This document shows, in pieces, positions 21,752 to 33,860 of a stretch of 64,000 nucleotides of DNA. Below the pieces are notes generated by a model that was given only the letters and a program-made list of their open reading frames with translations, was not told the origin of the DNA and did no database searches. The position numbers and the translations under genes are program-made. Numbering within the stretch: position 1 is the stretch's first letter; every line of letters begins with the position of its first letter. Origin of the DNA: Tetracentron sinense (lineage: Eukaryota; Streptophyta; Magnoliopsida; Trochodendrales; Trochodendraceae); assembly GCA_015143295.1 (NCBI GenBank), contig CM026557.1, positions 37,147,965 to 37,211,964 on the forward strand, in the 5' to 3' direction.

Positions 21752-23194
21752 GCTTTTATTTGAGTTCAAATGTTTAAACAAGCCAAGGTTAGCCATTGCT
21801 AACTGACGTGGGACAAATTCGGTAGCAACACCAATTACGTTGTTGTAGTTAGTTAAGTGAATTTGTATGGGTAAATAACGAGTAGGACTCTATGTTGTAA
21901 TTTCAACTCTTAGTGAAAGCTAGAAGAAGGCAATGACAAGCTGTTTCATAGGGGTTGTGGAAATCATGTCCATTCTCCTCAGTGTCTCTCTCTCAACCTT
22001 ACCTTACAAAACTATCAAACTGCTGTAGCTCTGGCAATCAAAACTTTCTACTGATTTTTCACTTTCTTTTCAGTTTTTTAATTGTTTACTCACTTGATAT
22101 CTGAATTGGGTTTTCTTCTATGAAGTATATGTCTAGAACAATTATAACCATTCATTCGTAGACTAAAAATAATAAGCTAATTAAGACTAACCCAGAAAAA
22201 GTTACTAAAAACTAGAGAACGTCACCTAAAACCATATTATATATAATAAACAAAACTAGTCCAATATTAACTAAAATCAGATTTTTAACAATCAAGACTA
22301 GAATCTTGCCTAAATCATAATCCACTTAAGTTTAAACTAACCTAAATTTAGACCTCAAAATCAGAATTTAAATAGACTAGAAACTAACCTAAAAATAAAA
22401 CTAGAATCAGTATATTAAGTAGCTAAATAAACTACCTTTAAAAAAAGACTAAACATAAAGATTTGTAACTAAACTAACTTAACAAAAAAACAGATTAAAG
22501 CTATTAAAGAAAAAAAAAAGATTTAATCTAACCTATTGAAACTAATCTATGGTGTAATCTAAACTAATCATAAAATAAAATAAGAGAGTAAGAAAACTCA
22601 CATTATTGCTACTGCTATTGGGTTGTAGTGTCATAATTTCATTTTATTTCATTAATAGTCATAATTTCATTAAGGATAAGAAAGAAATACATAGCATGCA
22701 ATAGGAACAAAAGAAAAAAAAAACACTATAAAAGGTTACGAGTTCGTTGTTTGAATTTTTTTTTATGGTCATCGAAGAATTTTAAAAAATATGCTTACTT
22801 TCATCTTTTCAGATGGATCAAAAATAGCCTTGTACTAGTCCAATTACTAAACTCATAGGGCTTGGATTGAGAAAACGGATTATAATTTTTTTTTGGTTTG
22901 CTAAGCAAATAACTAGGGTTGCAGCCCACATCATTAACCTTTTGAATCTAAAGCATCATGTGTCACGTCCCTTCAAATTTCAACAAACTTATTTGTACAT
23001 TTTAGTTTCCCAGATGTAAAAGAACATGATTGTCATTAAGACTGTTCATAGGGGCAAGTCAGTCATGAGGTTGAGAAAAGTATATTTGAACGTGTAGATC
23101 ATGTCCATATCAATTTACCCAGGCCAAAAATTAAAAAAAAAAGGTCTTAGATTCCCAAAACAAAGACAAGAAAGCATCTCATCCAGAGAAGCAA
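21752..23194. other. AT-rich, no gene recognised
   Basis: 22160-22600 is a degenerate field of CTAA/TTAG words on an A-rich plus strand, likely an old intron or repeat. No coding signal was seen. Confidence 0.4.
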
Positions 23195-23378
23195 TATGAT
23201 TCACGTGAAGGCAAACCGAGTGGGAGATCCTGGGTTCCATTTCTCACTCCCCCTTTGGTGTCAGCCTGGGTTTACCCGGACTTACCTGGTGTGGTGGGTT
23301 GCAGGCTCATGTCGCACCCTCGGGAATTAGTCCTGACCCAAAGGGTTGGGGACACCCGGAGTTCCCAAAAAAAAAAAA
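23195..23378 (+). mobile_element. Au-like SINE
   Basis: It carries a box B-like CCTGGGTTCCATTTC at 23229, then GGACTTACCTGGTG, CACCCTCGGGAATTAGTC and GGGGACACCCGGAG, and ends in a run of 12 A at 23367-23378. These words and their order match the Au family of plant SINEs as I know it. The 5' limit is approximate. Confidence 0.7.
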
Positions 23379-23939
23379 TACTTAGTAGGTAATAAAAGAT
23401 TATTCAGTATCTCAATTTAAGGCAGGACATTGGATGGAAGTATGGCAGCCACAGAAAGATGATCAAACGGTCTAATTGAGCCACAAATAGTGATTTCTCA
23501 TGCTTAATTCAAATTTATTTTTTCATGCAAACCGTAATTATACTTCAAGCATTTAAACTATTCCAAGTCTCTCATTGCAAATGATTCTCTATTTTTATAT
23601 TCTTCATATAGATCTATTTAGATCACTAACAACATCCTACTAGAGCTATAATTCAAAATTTTCATCCGACAACAAAACAAAGTTCATGAATTGAGGAAAG
23701 AACAATTACTACTATTTCCCATAAATAAAGAACAAAAACCAGTGGAAATAAATAGATAATTCACTGAAACCCTAGCGAAGAAACTAAAATTTTAGAGAAG
23801 TTTCAGCAAGTATTAAGATCGACATGAACAAGCCCTTAATTTAAATTCCAGATTAAGGGAATTTAAAAAAGAAATGAACAAGCCCTTGTGCTTACATGAC
23901 AAAGAGAGTGTTACCGGAGAGAGCTGAGCAGCTTGATTT

Positions 23940-24835
23940 CTTGAAATCGAGAGACGGCAAGAGAGAGAGAGAGTTAGAGCAGAAAGAGAGACAGACCAAG
24001 AGAGAGGGAGGGAGAGAGAGAGACTGCGAGAGATAGAGAGGGAGAGAGAGAACTTACTACAAGAGAGAGAGAGAGAGAGAGATACTGCGAGAGACAGAGA
24101 GAGGGAGAGAGAGAACTTACGGCAACAGGTGGCCAAAGTGGGTGGCCAGAGAAGGAGGCTGGAGCAGGTGCCCAGAGGTGGCAGCCATGAGGGGTGGAGT
24201 TTCCGTGAGGAGTGGAGCTGCCGTGAGGGTGGAGCTACTGTGAGGGGTGAAGGCTGTTATGAGCGGTGGAGCTTCTGTGAGGGGTGGAGGCTGCCGTGGA
24301 GGTGGTGGCTGTCGTAGAAGTGGAGTTGCCGTGCGGGCCGGAGATTCGGAGACATTAGAGGGGAGAGCAGAGAACTGAGGGAGAGTAGGGAAATTCACGC
24401 AGAAGAAGAAGTGAGGGAAGACCATCAGGCCCTAATTAAAGATATATTTAGCGGTGGTGTTTAAAAACCATCGCTAAAAGATAGTTAACAATGGCCTTTG
24501 TTAAGGAACCACCTCTAATATTTTCATTATCAACGACAGTTATTATAAAACCGCTGCCAATATCAAGGCGGGAATGGACAAGGCGGGAAGCCAAAAATGG
24601 TGGAGGAAACCTTCTCCACAGCGGTTATGAAATAACCGACGTTAAAATCAACATATCTGTGACGGTTCTTCACTACCGCTGTTAAAAACGACATTTTGTA
24701 TGCCGGTTAGTAATAAACCATTACTAAAATGATGGGCAATCAGTATACAATGACAGTTATACGAAACTGCCGTTACAAACAACATTTTGTGACGATTCTT
24801 GGGAACCGCCTTTAAAGGCCTTTATTTTTGTAGTG
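23940..24835 (-). mobile_element. Orphan CACTA 5' end, family B
   Basis: The right terminus ends TTTTTGTAGTG at 24835. Inside it, 24425-24830 is packed with GGCGG/CCGC and AACCGCC-type words, like the ends of the element at 33100-49263. On the minus strand a leader exon ends at a GTAAGTTC donor (24120-24113) and runs into a (CT)n-rich intron (24110-23950), the same layout as in the intact element. No partner terminus was found on the left, so this is a fragment or its other end is lost. Confidence 0.65.
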
Positions 24836-24999
24836 CATGCATATACACAATGAGCTTGAACATAAACATACAATATCTAGGCATAACCACACAAGCGTCA
24901 TACGTGTAAAGCTCATCCATCCATGAGATAATGTACACTTTATTTAGTACATTATCATGTCCCAACACATACACATAACCATAATTGCTAGAGTGCACA

Positions 25000-25470
25000 A
25001 TGCTAATATTGGGAGCCCTATTCTCAAAGTCATTCATGTCTTCCTAAAAACTATCCTCCAGTTATATATACTAGTGGGTGGTATGTGCGATGCAAGTGAG
25101 AGCGAGAGGAAGGAGTTAACCACAGTTAATAGGAGTTAAAAGGGATACGTGTTAACCTGCGGGTGCGATTGAACTCTCCCCGAGTTCAATCACAATTGGT
25201 TGTGATTCTATTCTTTAAATAGATAAGGGGTAGTTCGGGAATTAAAATAAAATATTAACACATTAAAATAAACATTGAATCAAAGTTTTGTTTTATATAA
25301 GGGTAGTTGGGAATTTCGGAAAAATCAGGCTATGCCTCTCTCTCACATTATAATAGTAAAAATAGGTAAATATATTATCATATGTATATGTATGTTATAA
25401 TAATATTAGTTGAAGCTAATATTGGGAGGCTCATACTCAAAGATAATCAATGCTCCTAAAATATATCGTC

Positions 25471-25480
<10 letters not shown>
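25000..25480. repeat. ~67-bp direct repeats flanking a Helitron-like element
   Basis: 25000-25067 and 25413-25480 share GCTAATATTGGGAG, CTCAAAG, TCCTAAAA and a TATATA end. They lie on either side of the element at 25064-25370. Confidence 0.6.
25064..25370. mobile_element. Helitron-like repeat (GTGCGATGCA family)
   Basis: It starts at ACTAGTGGGTGG with GTGCGATGCAAGTGAGAG and ends CTCTCACATTATAATAGTA. The interior has AGTTAAAAGGGATACGTG and a TGAACTC/GAGTTCA hairpin. A partial copy of this interior and 3' end lies at 34260-34450. No coding capacity. Confidence 0.5.

Positions 25481-25510
<30 letters not shown>
25474..25510. repeat. (TA)n microsatellite
   Basis: An uninterrupted TA dinucleotide run of about 37 bp. 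Confidence 0.95.
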
Positions 25511-25511
<1 letters not shown>

Positions 25512-25614
25512 CATCTAACATTAAGCCATAATATTAAGAAACAGTAGAGTCACAATCATTACTCCAACATGATTTATTGCATTTAAGGCCAGTTAGTCTC
25601 GCTAAATTTTTTTT

Positions 25615-26590
25615 TGAAACAAATGTTAAGCACTATTAAAGGGTGTTAAGTTTTACTATTTAACCGTGGTTAAGATTCACCCACTCCTAGGGTTAAATCA
25701 TGTAAGTTTCTTTTAAAAAATGGTAACCCTAAAACTTGGGTGAATCTTAACCACAATTAAAGAAAAGCAAGTTTTAGGTGAATGATTCACCCACCCCTAG
25801 GGTAATAAAAATTTAATAATCCTTAGGGTTACTGATCTTAACATAAGTTAAGGGGTACTAGTGCTAAAAATTTTTTCGAAAAAATTGTGAAGCATAATTA
25901 AAGGGTGTTAAGATTCACTATTTAACCGTGGTTCAGATTCACCCACTCCTAGGGTTAAATCATGTAAGACTTATTTAAAAAAACAGTGGCCCTAAAATTT
26001 TGGATGAATCAAAATTAAAGAAAAGCCAGTTTTAGGTGAATGTTTCACCTACCCCTAGGGACAAACCATCGAAATAAAATTTAATAACCCTTGGGCTTAG
26101 TGAATCTTAACACATTATAACGGGTGCTGGTGCAAATTTTTTTTCGAAACAAATGTTATGAATAATTAAAAGGGTGTTAAGATTCACTATTTAACCATGG
26201 TTCAGATTCACCCACTCCTAGGGTTAAATCAAGTAAGATTCATTTTTAAAAAAGTAACCATGAAACTATGGGTGAATCTTAACCACAATTAAAGAAAAGC
26301 GATTTAGGTAAATGATTCACCCATCCCTAGGATCAAACCATCGAAATAAAAATTTAATAACCCTTAGGGTTAGTGAATCTTATAAACACAAGTTAAGGGG
26401 TACTGGTGCGATCAATGTTTTTTCGACAAAAATTTAAGCATAATTAAATTGTGTAAGATTCACTATTTAATTGTGGTTCAAATTCACCCACTCCTAGGGT
26501 AAACCATGTAGATTTATTTTTAAAAATGATAACCCTAGGAGTGAATGAATCTTAATCACAGCTAAGATTCGTAGGAATTCTAGCCCTTAG
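25615..26590. repeat. Four-unit tandem array, ~265-275 bp
   Basis: Equivalent points at 25663, 25925, 26195 and 26470 start a shared block (ACCGTGGTT, then ATTCACCCACTCCTAGGG, then a T/A-rich spacer, then GGTGAATCTTAACCACA). Each unit contains opposed TTCACCCA and TGGGTGAA words, so each can fold. The words relate the array to the Mutator-type MITE at 4107-4468. Confidence 0.85.
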
Positions 26591-27104
26591 GGTTAGTGAA
26601 AAAAAAAGTCATTGTTTTACAAAACATTTTAATAGAGTTAATTTTTTGATTAGTAGGAATGAAAGATTCAATTACCCTTAGGGTTAGTGAATCTTAACCC
26701 CATGGCTATGACTTATTTTTTCAAAAGACCAAGGGGCACTGCCCCATTCATAGGAATGCTAGGTCCAATCGCAGACGCAAGGTGGTGGCAACAAGTATCA
26801 GCCAAACTCCTTTTTACAGGGTAGCAACACCACGTGTTGCATCCACACTATATATGTGGAAAAAAATTGACATAATGTATCTGGGCTAAGCACTCCTCTA
26901 GTTAAAAATAATTAATCACTAGTTAAAAATAATTAACCATAGTTAAATAGGGAGTAAAGGGGAGACAGTTTCACCTTGGGTGCGATTGTAGGAGGGGATC
27001 GAGCTTCAAACCAACTTGTGGCTTTTATCCTTTTCACTTTGCAACTACAAAAATAATTAACCACAATTGAATTAGCTCGAGATCCTATGAGAGAGAGAAA
27101 GAGA
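26591..27104. other. CACTA A 5' intron region, no gene
   Basis: No coding signal. Minus-strand pyrimidine-rich sequence (TTTCTCTTTCTCTCTCTC) follows the donor at 27111, which suggests an intron. Confidence 0.4.
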
Positions 27105-27508
27105 AACTTACCGAATCTACGACGCCGGTGTCGGGAAGTGGTCGGAGAACCCAAGTAGAGCACAGATGCAGGAGAGAAATTAGGAGGGAAAAGTCGTTTT
27201 CACGTGGGCTGGGTAGGGATTTTACATAAGTGACTTTCAGAGATGGATATATTTCCTTCTCTAATATTGTTTTTTTTTAAGATTAGTGACAAAAATAAAT
27301 CCATCACAATAGATGATTTTGCGTTGCCAATGTCATTACTGACAGTCATATTCTGTCTCTATATTTTATTCCTATTAGAGGAAAACATTATGTCTCTATA
27401 TGTAAATTTATTCTTAAAAAACAATTTATAATTTTGTAAATCAGCATTAGAGACAGAACTTATTTAGTCGCTAAAATTTCGTCGCTTATCAGTAGATTTC
27501 TTGTAGTG
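27105..27508 (-). mobile_element. 5' end of CACTA A with leader exon
   Basis: The terminus TTTCTTGTAGTG ends at 27508, with subterminal words AGAGACAGAA and GTCGCTAA inside. On the minus strand a short GC-richer exon ends at a GTAAGTTT donor at 27111-27104. Confidence 0.65.
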
Positions 27509-28021
27509 CCATCTCCATCTTTACATGAGCGTGTGTCAATACTACAAACGTTTTTATCAACATAGATAACAAATCCATGTATTACACCCATGTAATATCC
27601 ATATAATACCATTTAAAATGGCAAACCTTTGTGATATTACGTATTATTCATGTATTGCCATATAATACGTATATTCTATAATAAAAATATATAATACACG
27701 TTTCTTTACTATACTTTTACTGTATTAAACACATATTTCGTAATAAATGATTGTTATTAGTTAGTATGATGATTCTTATTTATTCATAATTATTAATTTC
27801 TTAAAATTTTCCATATTTTTACCAGATAATACCCTTACTTCCCAGACGAATCATTGTCGTATTATACTCGTATCCATTCTTGGTAACTATGATTCTTATA
27901 AAGTAAATTATATGATATATATTTCATTTTCAATCATTTAAATCATTTGATAATTACTGTTGCAGTTGATATATTCAGCATATGACTTGACTTGATCATG
28001 GTTGTCTCTCACATTATACAA
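27509..28021. other. AT-rich, no feature recognised
   Basis: Rich in ATGTATTAC and CCATATAATAC words at 27570-27700 but without a regular period. No gene. Confidence 0.4.
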
Positions 28022-28469
28022 TACTAGTGGGCCACACGTGCGACGCATGTGAGAGAAGGAAGGAGTAGAGAGAGTGGAAAGAGGCACTTAATCAGGGGCG
28101 GAGCTAGAAATTTATTGTAGGAGGGGCAAATTTGGTTTAAGGGTGGGGGTTCGGTGATGGAGCCCCCAAATTTTTTTTAGGACTAAGTTTTTAGGTTATT
28201 TCAACCCAACATTTTGTACATATCCTATAGGTATTTTTTCTCCTTGTTTACGGAGGAAGCAGTTGTGTAACGACCCCATAACCCCCCCTTGGACATAATG
28301 GGACTTTGGGTCCATTACATTTCTTAAACTTGCTCAAACCCATATATGCAAGGCAAGCTAAACACATATCTCCAAAATAGCAATAATAAAATTTGATATA
28401 TAAGATGTTGCTCAATTATTGGACCCTAGGGGGGGGGGGGGGATTAGGGTCAATGGCAAAATAAAATTC
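28022..28469. repeat. TE termini debris and poly(G) tract
   Basis: 28022-28085 matches the Helitron-like 5' end (ACTAGTGGGCCACACGTGCG). 28095-28120 has CAGGGGCGGAGCTAG, a common hAT-type terminus in plants, without a visible partner end. A run of 14 G lies at 28429-28442. Confidence 0.45.
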
Positions 28470-29699
28470 GATCTTAGCCTATTTTTGCGGAATTTAAGAT
28501 TAAGCTAATTTATCAAGTGATAGAAACTAGTAATGCAAAGATAAATGAGAGATAAGAGATAAGAAGAACAAACACCAAGAATTGTTATCGAGGTTTGGCA
28601 ATTCAGCCTACGTTCCCGCCTCAAGCTCTCTGGCTCACAGGTTTCAACACGATCCACTATCCACTATCGCACGAGCTTCTTCATAGGTGAAGATCAAACC
28701 GTTACAATCATTTTCCAGGCGAGGATTACCACCTTCAATACAAAAGAACACCCTCTCTTGACTTTACAAAGCTATCCGGCTTCTCGGACAAGAATCCTCG
28801 ATTCTTGATTTCCTTTAATACAAATGAGTGTTTGGATTTGAATCCAGATAAAATGCTCCTTAATGAGTTGAATAAGATTGGAATGAACATTCTAAAAATC
28901 TCTCAAAATAATGGGAGTTGAAAGCTTGTACAATGAGAGTTTGGTATTTCTAATTTTTAAACGAAGACTTGATGAGAATTGAATGCAACTTAAAGATATA
29001 ATCAATGGTTGTTCAAGAGTTGTTTGATGTTCATAAATGAACTCAATTTATAGTTATTGATTTAATATAGCCATTGGGAACTCATTTAATGTGAATTTGG
29101 CCGTTAAAAAACTAACTATTACTTGATTCCCGCAAGCAGTCGTCGACGAGTGAAGTTGCTGAAATGAAATTCAGCTACTATTTCTTCCACTCATCGAAGA
29201 GTGTTAAGACCATTGTCTCACTCGTCGACGAGTCCTCTGTTTTTTAATAGAAAACTCATCTTTTTAAGACTAATATGATGGGAATGAATTCCTAGGTCTT
29301 TTAGTATCCCTTTATCATGATTTTAACAATATTTTAAGATGTCCTAGGGCCTTGTAATGATTTGCAATTAAGTCATAGCTTCCTAAGGTCAATCTAGGCT
29401 TTGAGCATTTTAACTTTTCAAACTATTGAAGGACTTTTTACATAAGTCCTAGACTCTTTCAAATAAGTAAAAATTACTTTGAATCTTCTTGAAAGATAGT
29501 CTTCAACCTGATCTTGGATCTTCCAACTTGAATAGGTCTTTGATCATGATCTTTATTGTTGTTGGTGATCCGACTTGGACTTTGGGATTAATCTTGACTT
29601 CAACTTTGAATATGGATGCTTCATCCTGGACATGTGGAGTCTTTTCCATTTATCATGCTTTGAGTGTTGGGCTAATGTTCTTGTAATCTAAATTTTACA
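28470..29699. other. Probable LTR-retrotransposon leader debris
   Basis: 28590-28760 contains ATCGAGGTTTGGCAATTCAG and CCTACGTTCCCGCCTC, word types often seen in non-autonomous plant retroelements. 29140-29235 carries repeated CTCGTCGACGAGT palindromes. No domain could be translated. Confidence 0.3.
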
Positions 29700-32070
29700 T
29701 AAACTTCATAGAAAAATTAGTACCAAAATGATCATTTCATTATTATGTTATCATCATAATTATTAGGAGTACACATTATTGTAACCTTTAGGCTAATATA
29801 AAACCCAAACCATCCTGCACAACTGCAATTTATCCAACATGACTCACTCTAACTAGGGTAGTCTAAAACCATCAACAAAAGTAGGACAATCTAAGCAATA
29901 TCCTGAAATAACATAAGTCTATTACAATCCTTTCAAAATGTAGAAACAAGGCCTAATAGTATGGCAACTTATCCAACTCTCGAGCTTCCTCAATCGGAGG
30001 CTCACATTCTTCTTCTTCCTCAACGTATAACTCCTCAACCCACGGCTCAGCCGTGTACTCCTGCTCTATACCTGCCGACAATAACAGGTCAACCGAGTAT
30101 TGAAAACACTCAGCGTATATACAATTCAACTAACAACATAACATAACCTGTACATTATCAATGTCATAATCAATTTCATATCCACATAAGCGATAACAGT
30201 TTCATATGACACAGACATAATCAGAGTGCATAAACATGTGAGCGTATTATTATATCATCTTGACTCATGTACTTGTATGATTATTAAACATATAGATGTG
30301 CGAAACATAAGCATAACTCATATATAACTATGATAACCAACTTGTCTCATAGATGCATAATTCATAGTGTGTTTGTCCCGTCAACGCATAATTTATAGTG
30401 TTTATCCCGTCAACACATAATTCATATTATTTTCATGTTGAGTAACATAATCACGGCAACGCATAGAGTGGTATGTTCGAAACCAGGGGATCATTCTTTT
30501 ATAACATAATACGTGGCATGACCATGTTCAATGCATGACCTTGTGAGACACGTGGATCTGTGGACCTTATTTCTTACCATGCATGTAAAAATATGCTTAA
30601 GTGTCACGATTGAAATTCAAATGGGTCATTCTTTAGATTCCGATCCTCTGCCAAGAAATTCTACCAGGGTACATCTACCTGGTTGGAGAATTCCCAGCCT
30701 GGATGACTTCCTCTAGGTTTTGGCCTACCTGAATAACAATCACCATACAAAGTAGATAGGGCATAGTTTAACACACCAATTATTAATGCTTCCTTGTCAT
30801 AATTATGCATTTTCCAAGACATATTAATAACATAAACATCACAATTCACTTCTATAATTTCATTCATTTCACCATTCGCTCATAATTCCTCATTTCATCC
30901 ATAATTATAGCCCATTCACCACACACACCATCCACAACACATAGCGATACATCCAAACCTTCCTCCGTAGCATTTCCGATCCTCCATTCATCACATTCAT
31001 AACATTCAATAATATTTTCATTTCTATAATAAACAAACCATCATCAATAAAATCCCTAAATACACCTAAAATCCACATTTCATATTTCCATATTCATATC
31101 CTATACCTAGTCATGAGAAACTTATATTGAAAGTATGCCTCTTTTTAATTTTAGAAAATCAGTTCTTGGGGAGCATACATCGAATCCGAAGATCTGACTA
31201 AGATTCTAATTGATTTTATTCAATGAAGGATAAAACAACAATCACCTTTGCGACTTTGATATTGACAAGTCTAATCTATGATAGAACAATGCCTGCAAAA
31301 CTTTGCAAGTGTAAAGCCTCCTTTGTGATTCACACAAACCTTCTTTTTCCTTTAAAGCTTTCCTCTAATGGAAGTTAATGGCTCTTCCAATTCAAGCTCT
31401 ATTTGAAACTGGTGGGATTTCATCACCCACCTCATCACTCCAACTGTGTGAACCCAAAAGTCATTTAATAAAAGGAGCTAAGATTTAGAGCCAAATTTAG
31501 CTCAGTGTTCACAGAACCATCACAAAATCAGTGACCCCTTCATTTTTTTAGTCGAATAAGACCACGAGCGCGGGTCCCTATTTCCTAACATACCCATGGA
31601 CCCTACTACTTTAGTATACTGAGCTCTTAAGTGGCCTCTTCAAAATATTGTTGGTTACTTGTACTTGTCGATTTCGGAACACAATCTAGCCCAAGTTATT
31701 CTTTCGGGAATACACTTGTCAAACTGATTGACTGATCCAGTTAGCCTCAAGCGTATTTAAGCTTGCCATTGTGTGACATGTCTGTCTAGGATACGGATTC
31801 TCTCGCAGTTAACTCATGTTAGTACTGGAAGGTTAGCTTGCAAGTGAATCTTTTGTGAGAACCAAGAGTGCAAGTCAGTCCGGCGGACTAATCAAAGATA
31901 AAATCAGTGGTTCCACCCACTGACATAACATGTCTGCCACCAAAGATAACAAGATAAAGCCCAAAAAACTGTTGGTTATTTAGCAGTGGCTTAGGATTAT
32001 CTTTGTGACTTCTTGCGCATCATATAGATTCACTTAGGTTAGTATCTCCTTTGGCCAACTTCTTTGCCAA
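29700..32070. other. AT-rich, no gene recognised
   Basis: Short repeated words TTTGTCCCGTCAACGCATAA and TTATCCCGTCAACACATAA at 30367-30420, otherwise no structure. It may include the 5' part of the gypsy remnant that follows. Confidence 0.35.
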
Positions 32071-33099
32071 ATCTTGGGTGTGTTCATTCAAACATATGAG
32101 CAATTAGGTTTGGCCCCATCAGTGTTTCGATCGGAGAGTCATTCCAATCCGGGAATTAGCCCCAGCTTCTTCACCTTCCTCATCCCCTCCATGGTAGGAG
32201 AAAGGCCTCTTATTGAGACTTATGCAAATTTCTATATCCAGAATTTCTATTGCCAGGACTCCTATAGCCCAAATTCCTATTATCAGACTTATCATCCGGA
32301 TACTTTGAATCATCATCCCAGTTTGTTTTGGGAGCTAGAGTCTCTTCCACAACAGCAACCATACCATAACACATATCATTCTGGGTTTAACTAATCCAAT
32401 ATATAATATGATGGACAGTACTCGCAACCGCAATACCAGAAATTCCCCAAAATTCTTATTTTGACCAATAGAGAGCCCTCCTTACTCCTCAATCCTACAA
32501 TTATTATACCCAGATGAGCTCTAATTGTGAATTTGGTACCTCAACTTCTCTTTGCTACGCCTCAACAATCTACTCCAAAACCTGGTCTAGAAGACCTTCT
32601 CTACAGATTATGACTCGGCAAGAACAATCCTTTCAACGTCTAGAACAACATCTAGATCAATTAGAAGCTGAGAGCAAAATAGGTAACTTCCTAAGCCAAA
32701 CTATTCAAAATTCGATTGAACATGAGACAATTTATGAATTCGAATTATAGTCAAAGAACCAGAATTTTCAAGGAGAGATCCAAGTTGATATCGCCATCTG
32801 TTCAGGCAAAGCTATTGATATATGAGTACCATCATCCTCGGTGCTCTAAAAAGTACCACATTCTAACCCTAGCTCAGAGAATCCCAATTTCACTTCCAAC
32901 TCTGATGCTTCTACATCTGCAACCAAATTTGATATTCTTGTGTAGATACCTCAGGCTGAGGACAAACCCATTTTTCAGTTGAAACCACCTTTCCCATAAA
33001 GATTTGTCTAGAATAAACGGGACCAACAATTTTCAGAGATCATAGAAGTCTTCAAAAACTTACCGATCAATATCTCATTCAGTACTGCTATCAAGAAGA
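32071..33099 (+). pseudogene. Ty3/gypsy gag C-terminal region, interrupted by CACTA
   Basis: The translated sequence contains YQTYHPDTLNHHPSLFWE (near 32280-32330), which resembles the conserved Tyr/Asp...His-Pro-x-x-x-W motif near the end of plant gypsy gag. A glutamine-rich linker and a coiled segment (32600-32700) follow, and then EDKPIFQLKPPFP and VFKNLPINISF up to 33099. Stops and frame changes interrupt it. The frame continues in register at 49267 when the CACTA insertion and one AGA copy are ignored. Confidence 0.65.
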
Positions 33100-33460
33100 C
33101 ACTACTAAACTACTTATCTGTAATGGCGGTTTTTTAATGGCGATGCTCAAAAACCGTCGTAGCAGATCATATATAACAACGGTTCTAAAGAACCACAATA
33201 GAAGCTCGATTGGCGGTAGATATAACAGCGGTATTTTAATCACCACCGTGATAAACGTATTTGCAACAATGCTTTTGGAATAACCACCGTTGCAAAGTGT
33301 TCCCTCCACCTTTTCACTTTCCCGCGCTGTCACTTCGCGCTTTGATTATAGCGGTGGTAAGTCTAAGAACCGTCATTAGAAGCATTAATAATAGCTGAGG
33401 TTATAGTTTAAACACTGTTAGAAATAAATTTTAATGACGGTAACTAAAAAACACCGTTAC
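33100..33460 (+). repeat. 5' terminal and subterminal repeats of CACTA B
   Basis: The terminal CACTACTAAA motif is followed by repeated words AATGGCGG, AACAACGGTTC, AACCGTC and CACCGTTACAA in both orientations, the presumed sites for the element's regulatory protein. Confidence 0.8.
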
Positions 33461-33479
33461 AAATCTTTAAATAGTACCC

Positions 33480-33860
33480 CGATAATTTCCCTCATTTCAC
33501 CCTGTTTCATCGATCGTGCTCGTGCTCATGCTCCCCTCTGCTTCTACATGCTCCGACCTCCTGCTCTGGCCTCCCTCCTCCGTGCTACGGTCACCCTCTC
33601 CGGCAGCAGCCTCTCCCCTCTTCGGCAACACCTCCACGGTAAATTCTCTCACTCTCTCTCTCTCTACTCTCTCACTCTATTTGCATGTCACCTCCGGCAA
33701 TCAGGTTAGCTCTCTCCGGCAGCACCTCCCCTCTACCGTGCTCTCTGCTCTCTCCCCTGTGACCATGCTCTCTGCTCTCTCCCTTGTCACCGTGCTCTCT
33801 GCTCTCTCTACTCTCTCACTACCGCCATCACCGCCACTGCTCCTTGGCCATTGTTAACCC
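33480..33860 (+). promoter_or_regulatory. CACTA B leader exon and CT-rich intron start
   Basis: A GC-richer leader (33510-33638) ends at a GTAAATTC splice donor (33639-33646), followed by (CT)n-rich intron sequence with repeats of CCGTGCTCTCTGCTCTCTC. The same order is found at the two other CACTA 5' ends in the window. There are reading frames here, but they are leader and repeat sequence. Confidence 0.5.

Larger units (their letters stand above)
4904..27508 (-). mobile_element. CACTA/En-Spm element, family A, decayed and nested
   Basis: The left terminus reads ACTACAAGAAA from 4905 (first C changed to T). The right terminus ends TTTCTTGTAGTG at 27508. Just inside each end the same subterminal word TTCTGTCTCTAATGCT appears, plus many GACGGA/TCCGTC and GTCGCTAA words, so the two ends belong to one family. 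Flanking triplets are CCT and CCA, so the 3-bp TSD is imperfect. On the minus strand it has a 5' exon with a GTAAGTTT donor, the DUF4216 end of TNP2 (20515-19783 continuing at 9450) and a Ptta-type gene (9069-8340). The catalytic core of TNP2 is missing. Later insertions account for much of the 22.6 kb. That the two ends are partners is an inference. Confidence 0.65.

Noticed and set aside
22715-22735. AACACTATAAAAG as the missing left end of the orphan family B CACTA
   Set aside because: It departs from CACTACAAAA after five bases and has no GGCGGTT-type subterminal repeats next to it.
33434-33857. Overlapping plus-strand frames of 91 and 113 codons near the CACTA left end
   Set aside because: They cover the transposon leader and CT-rich intron, cross a splice donor and show no domain.
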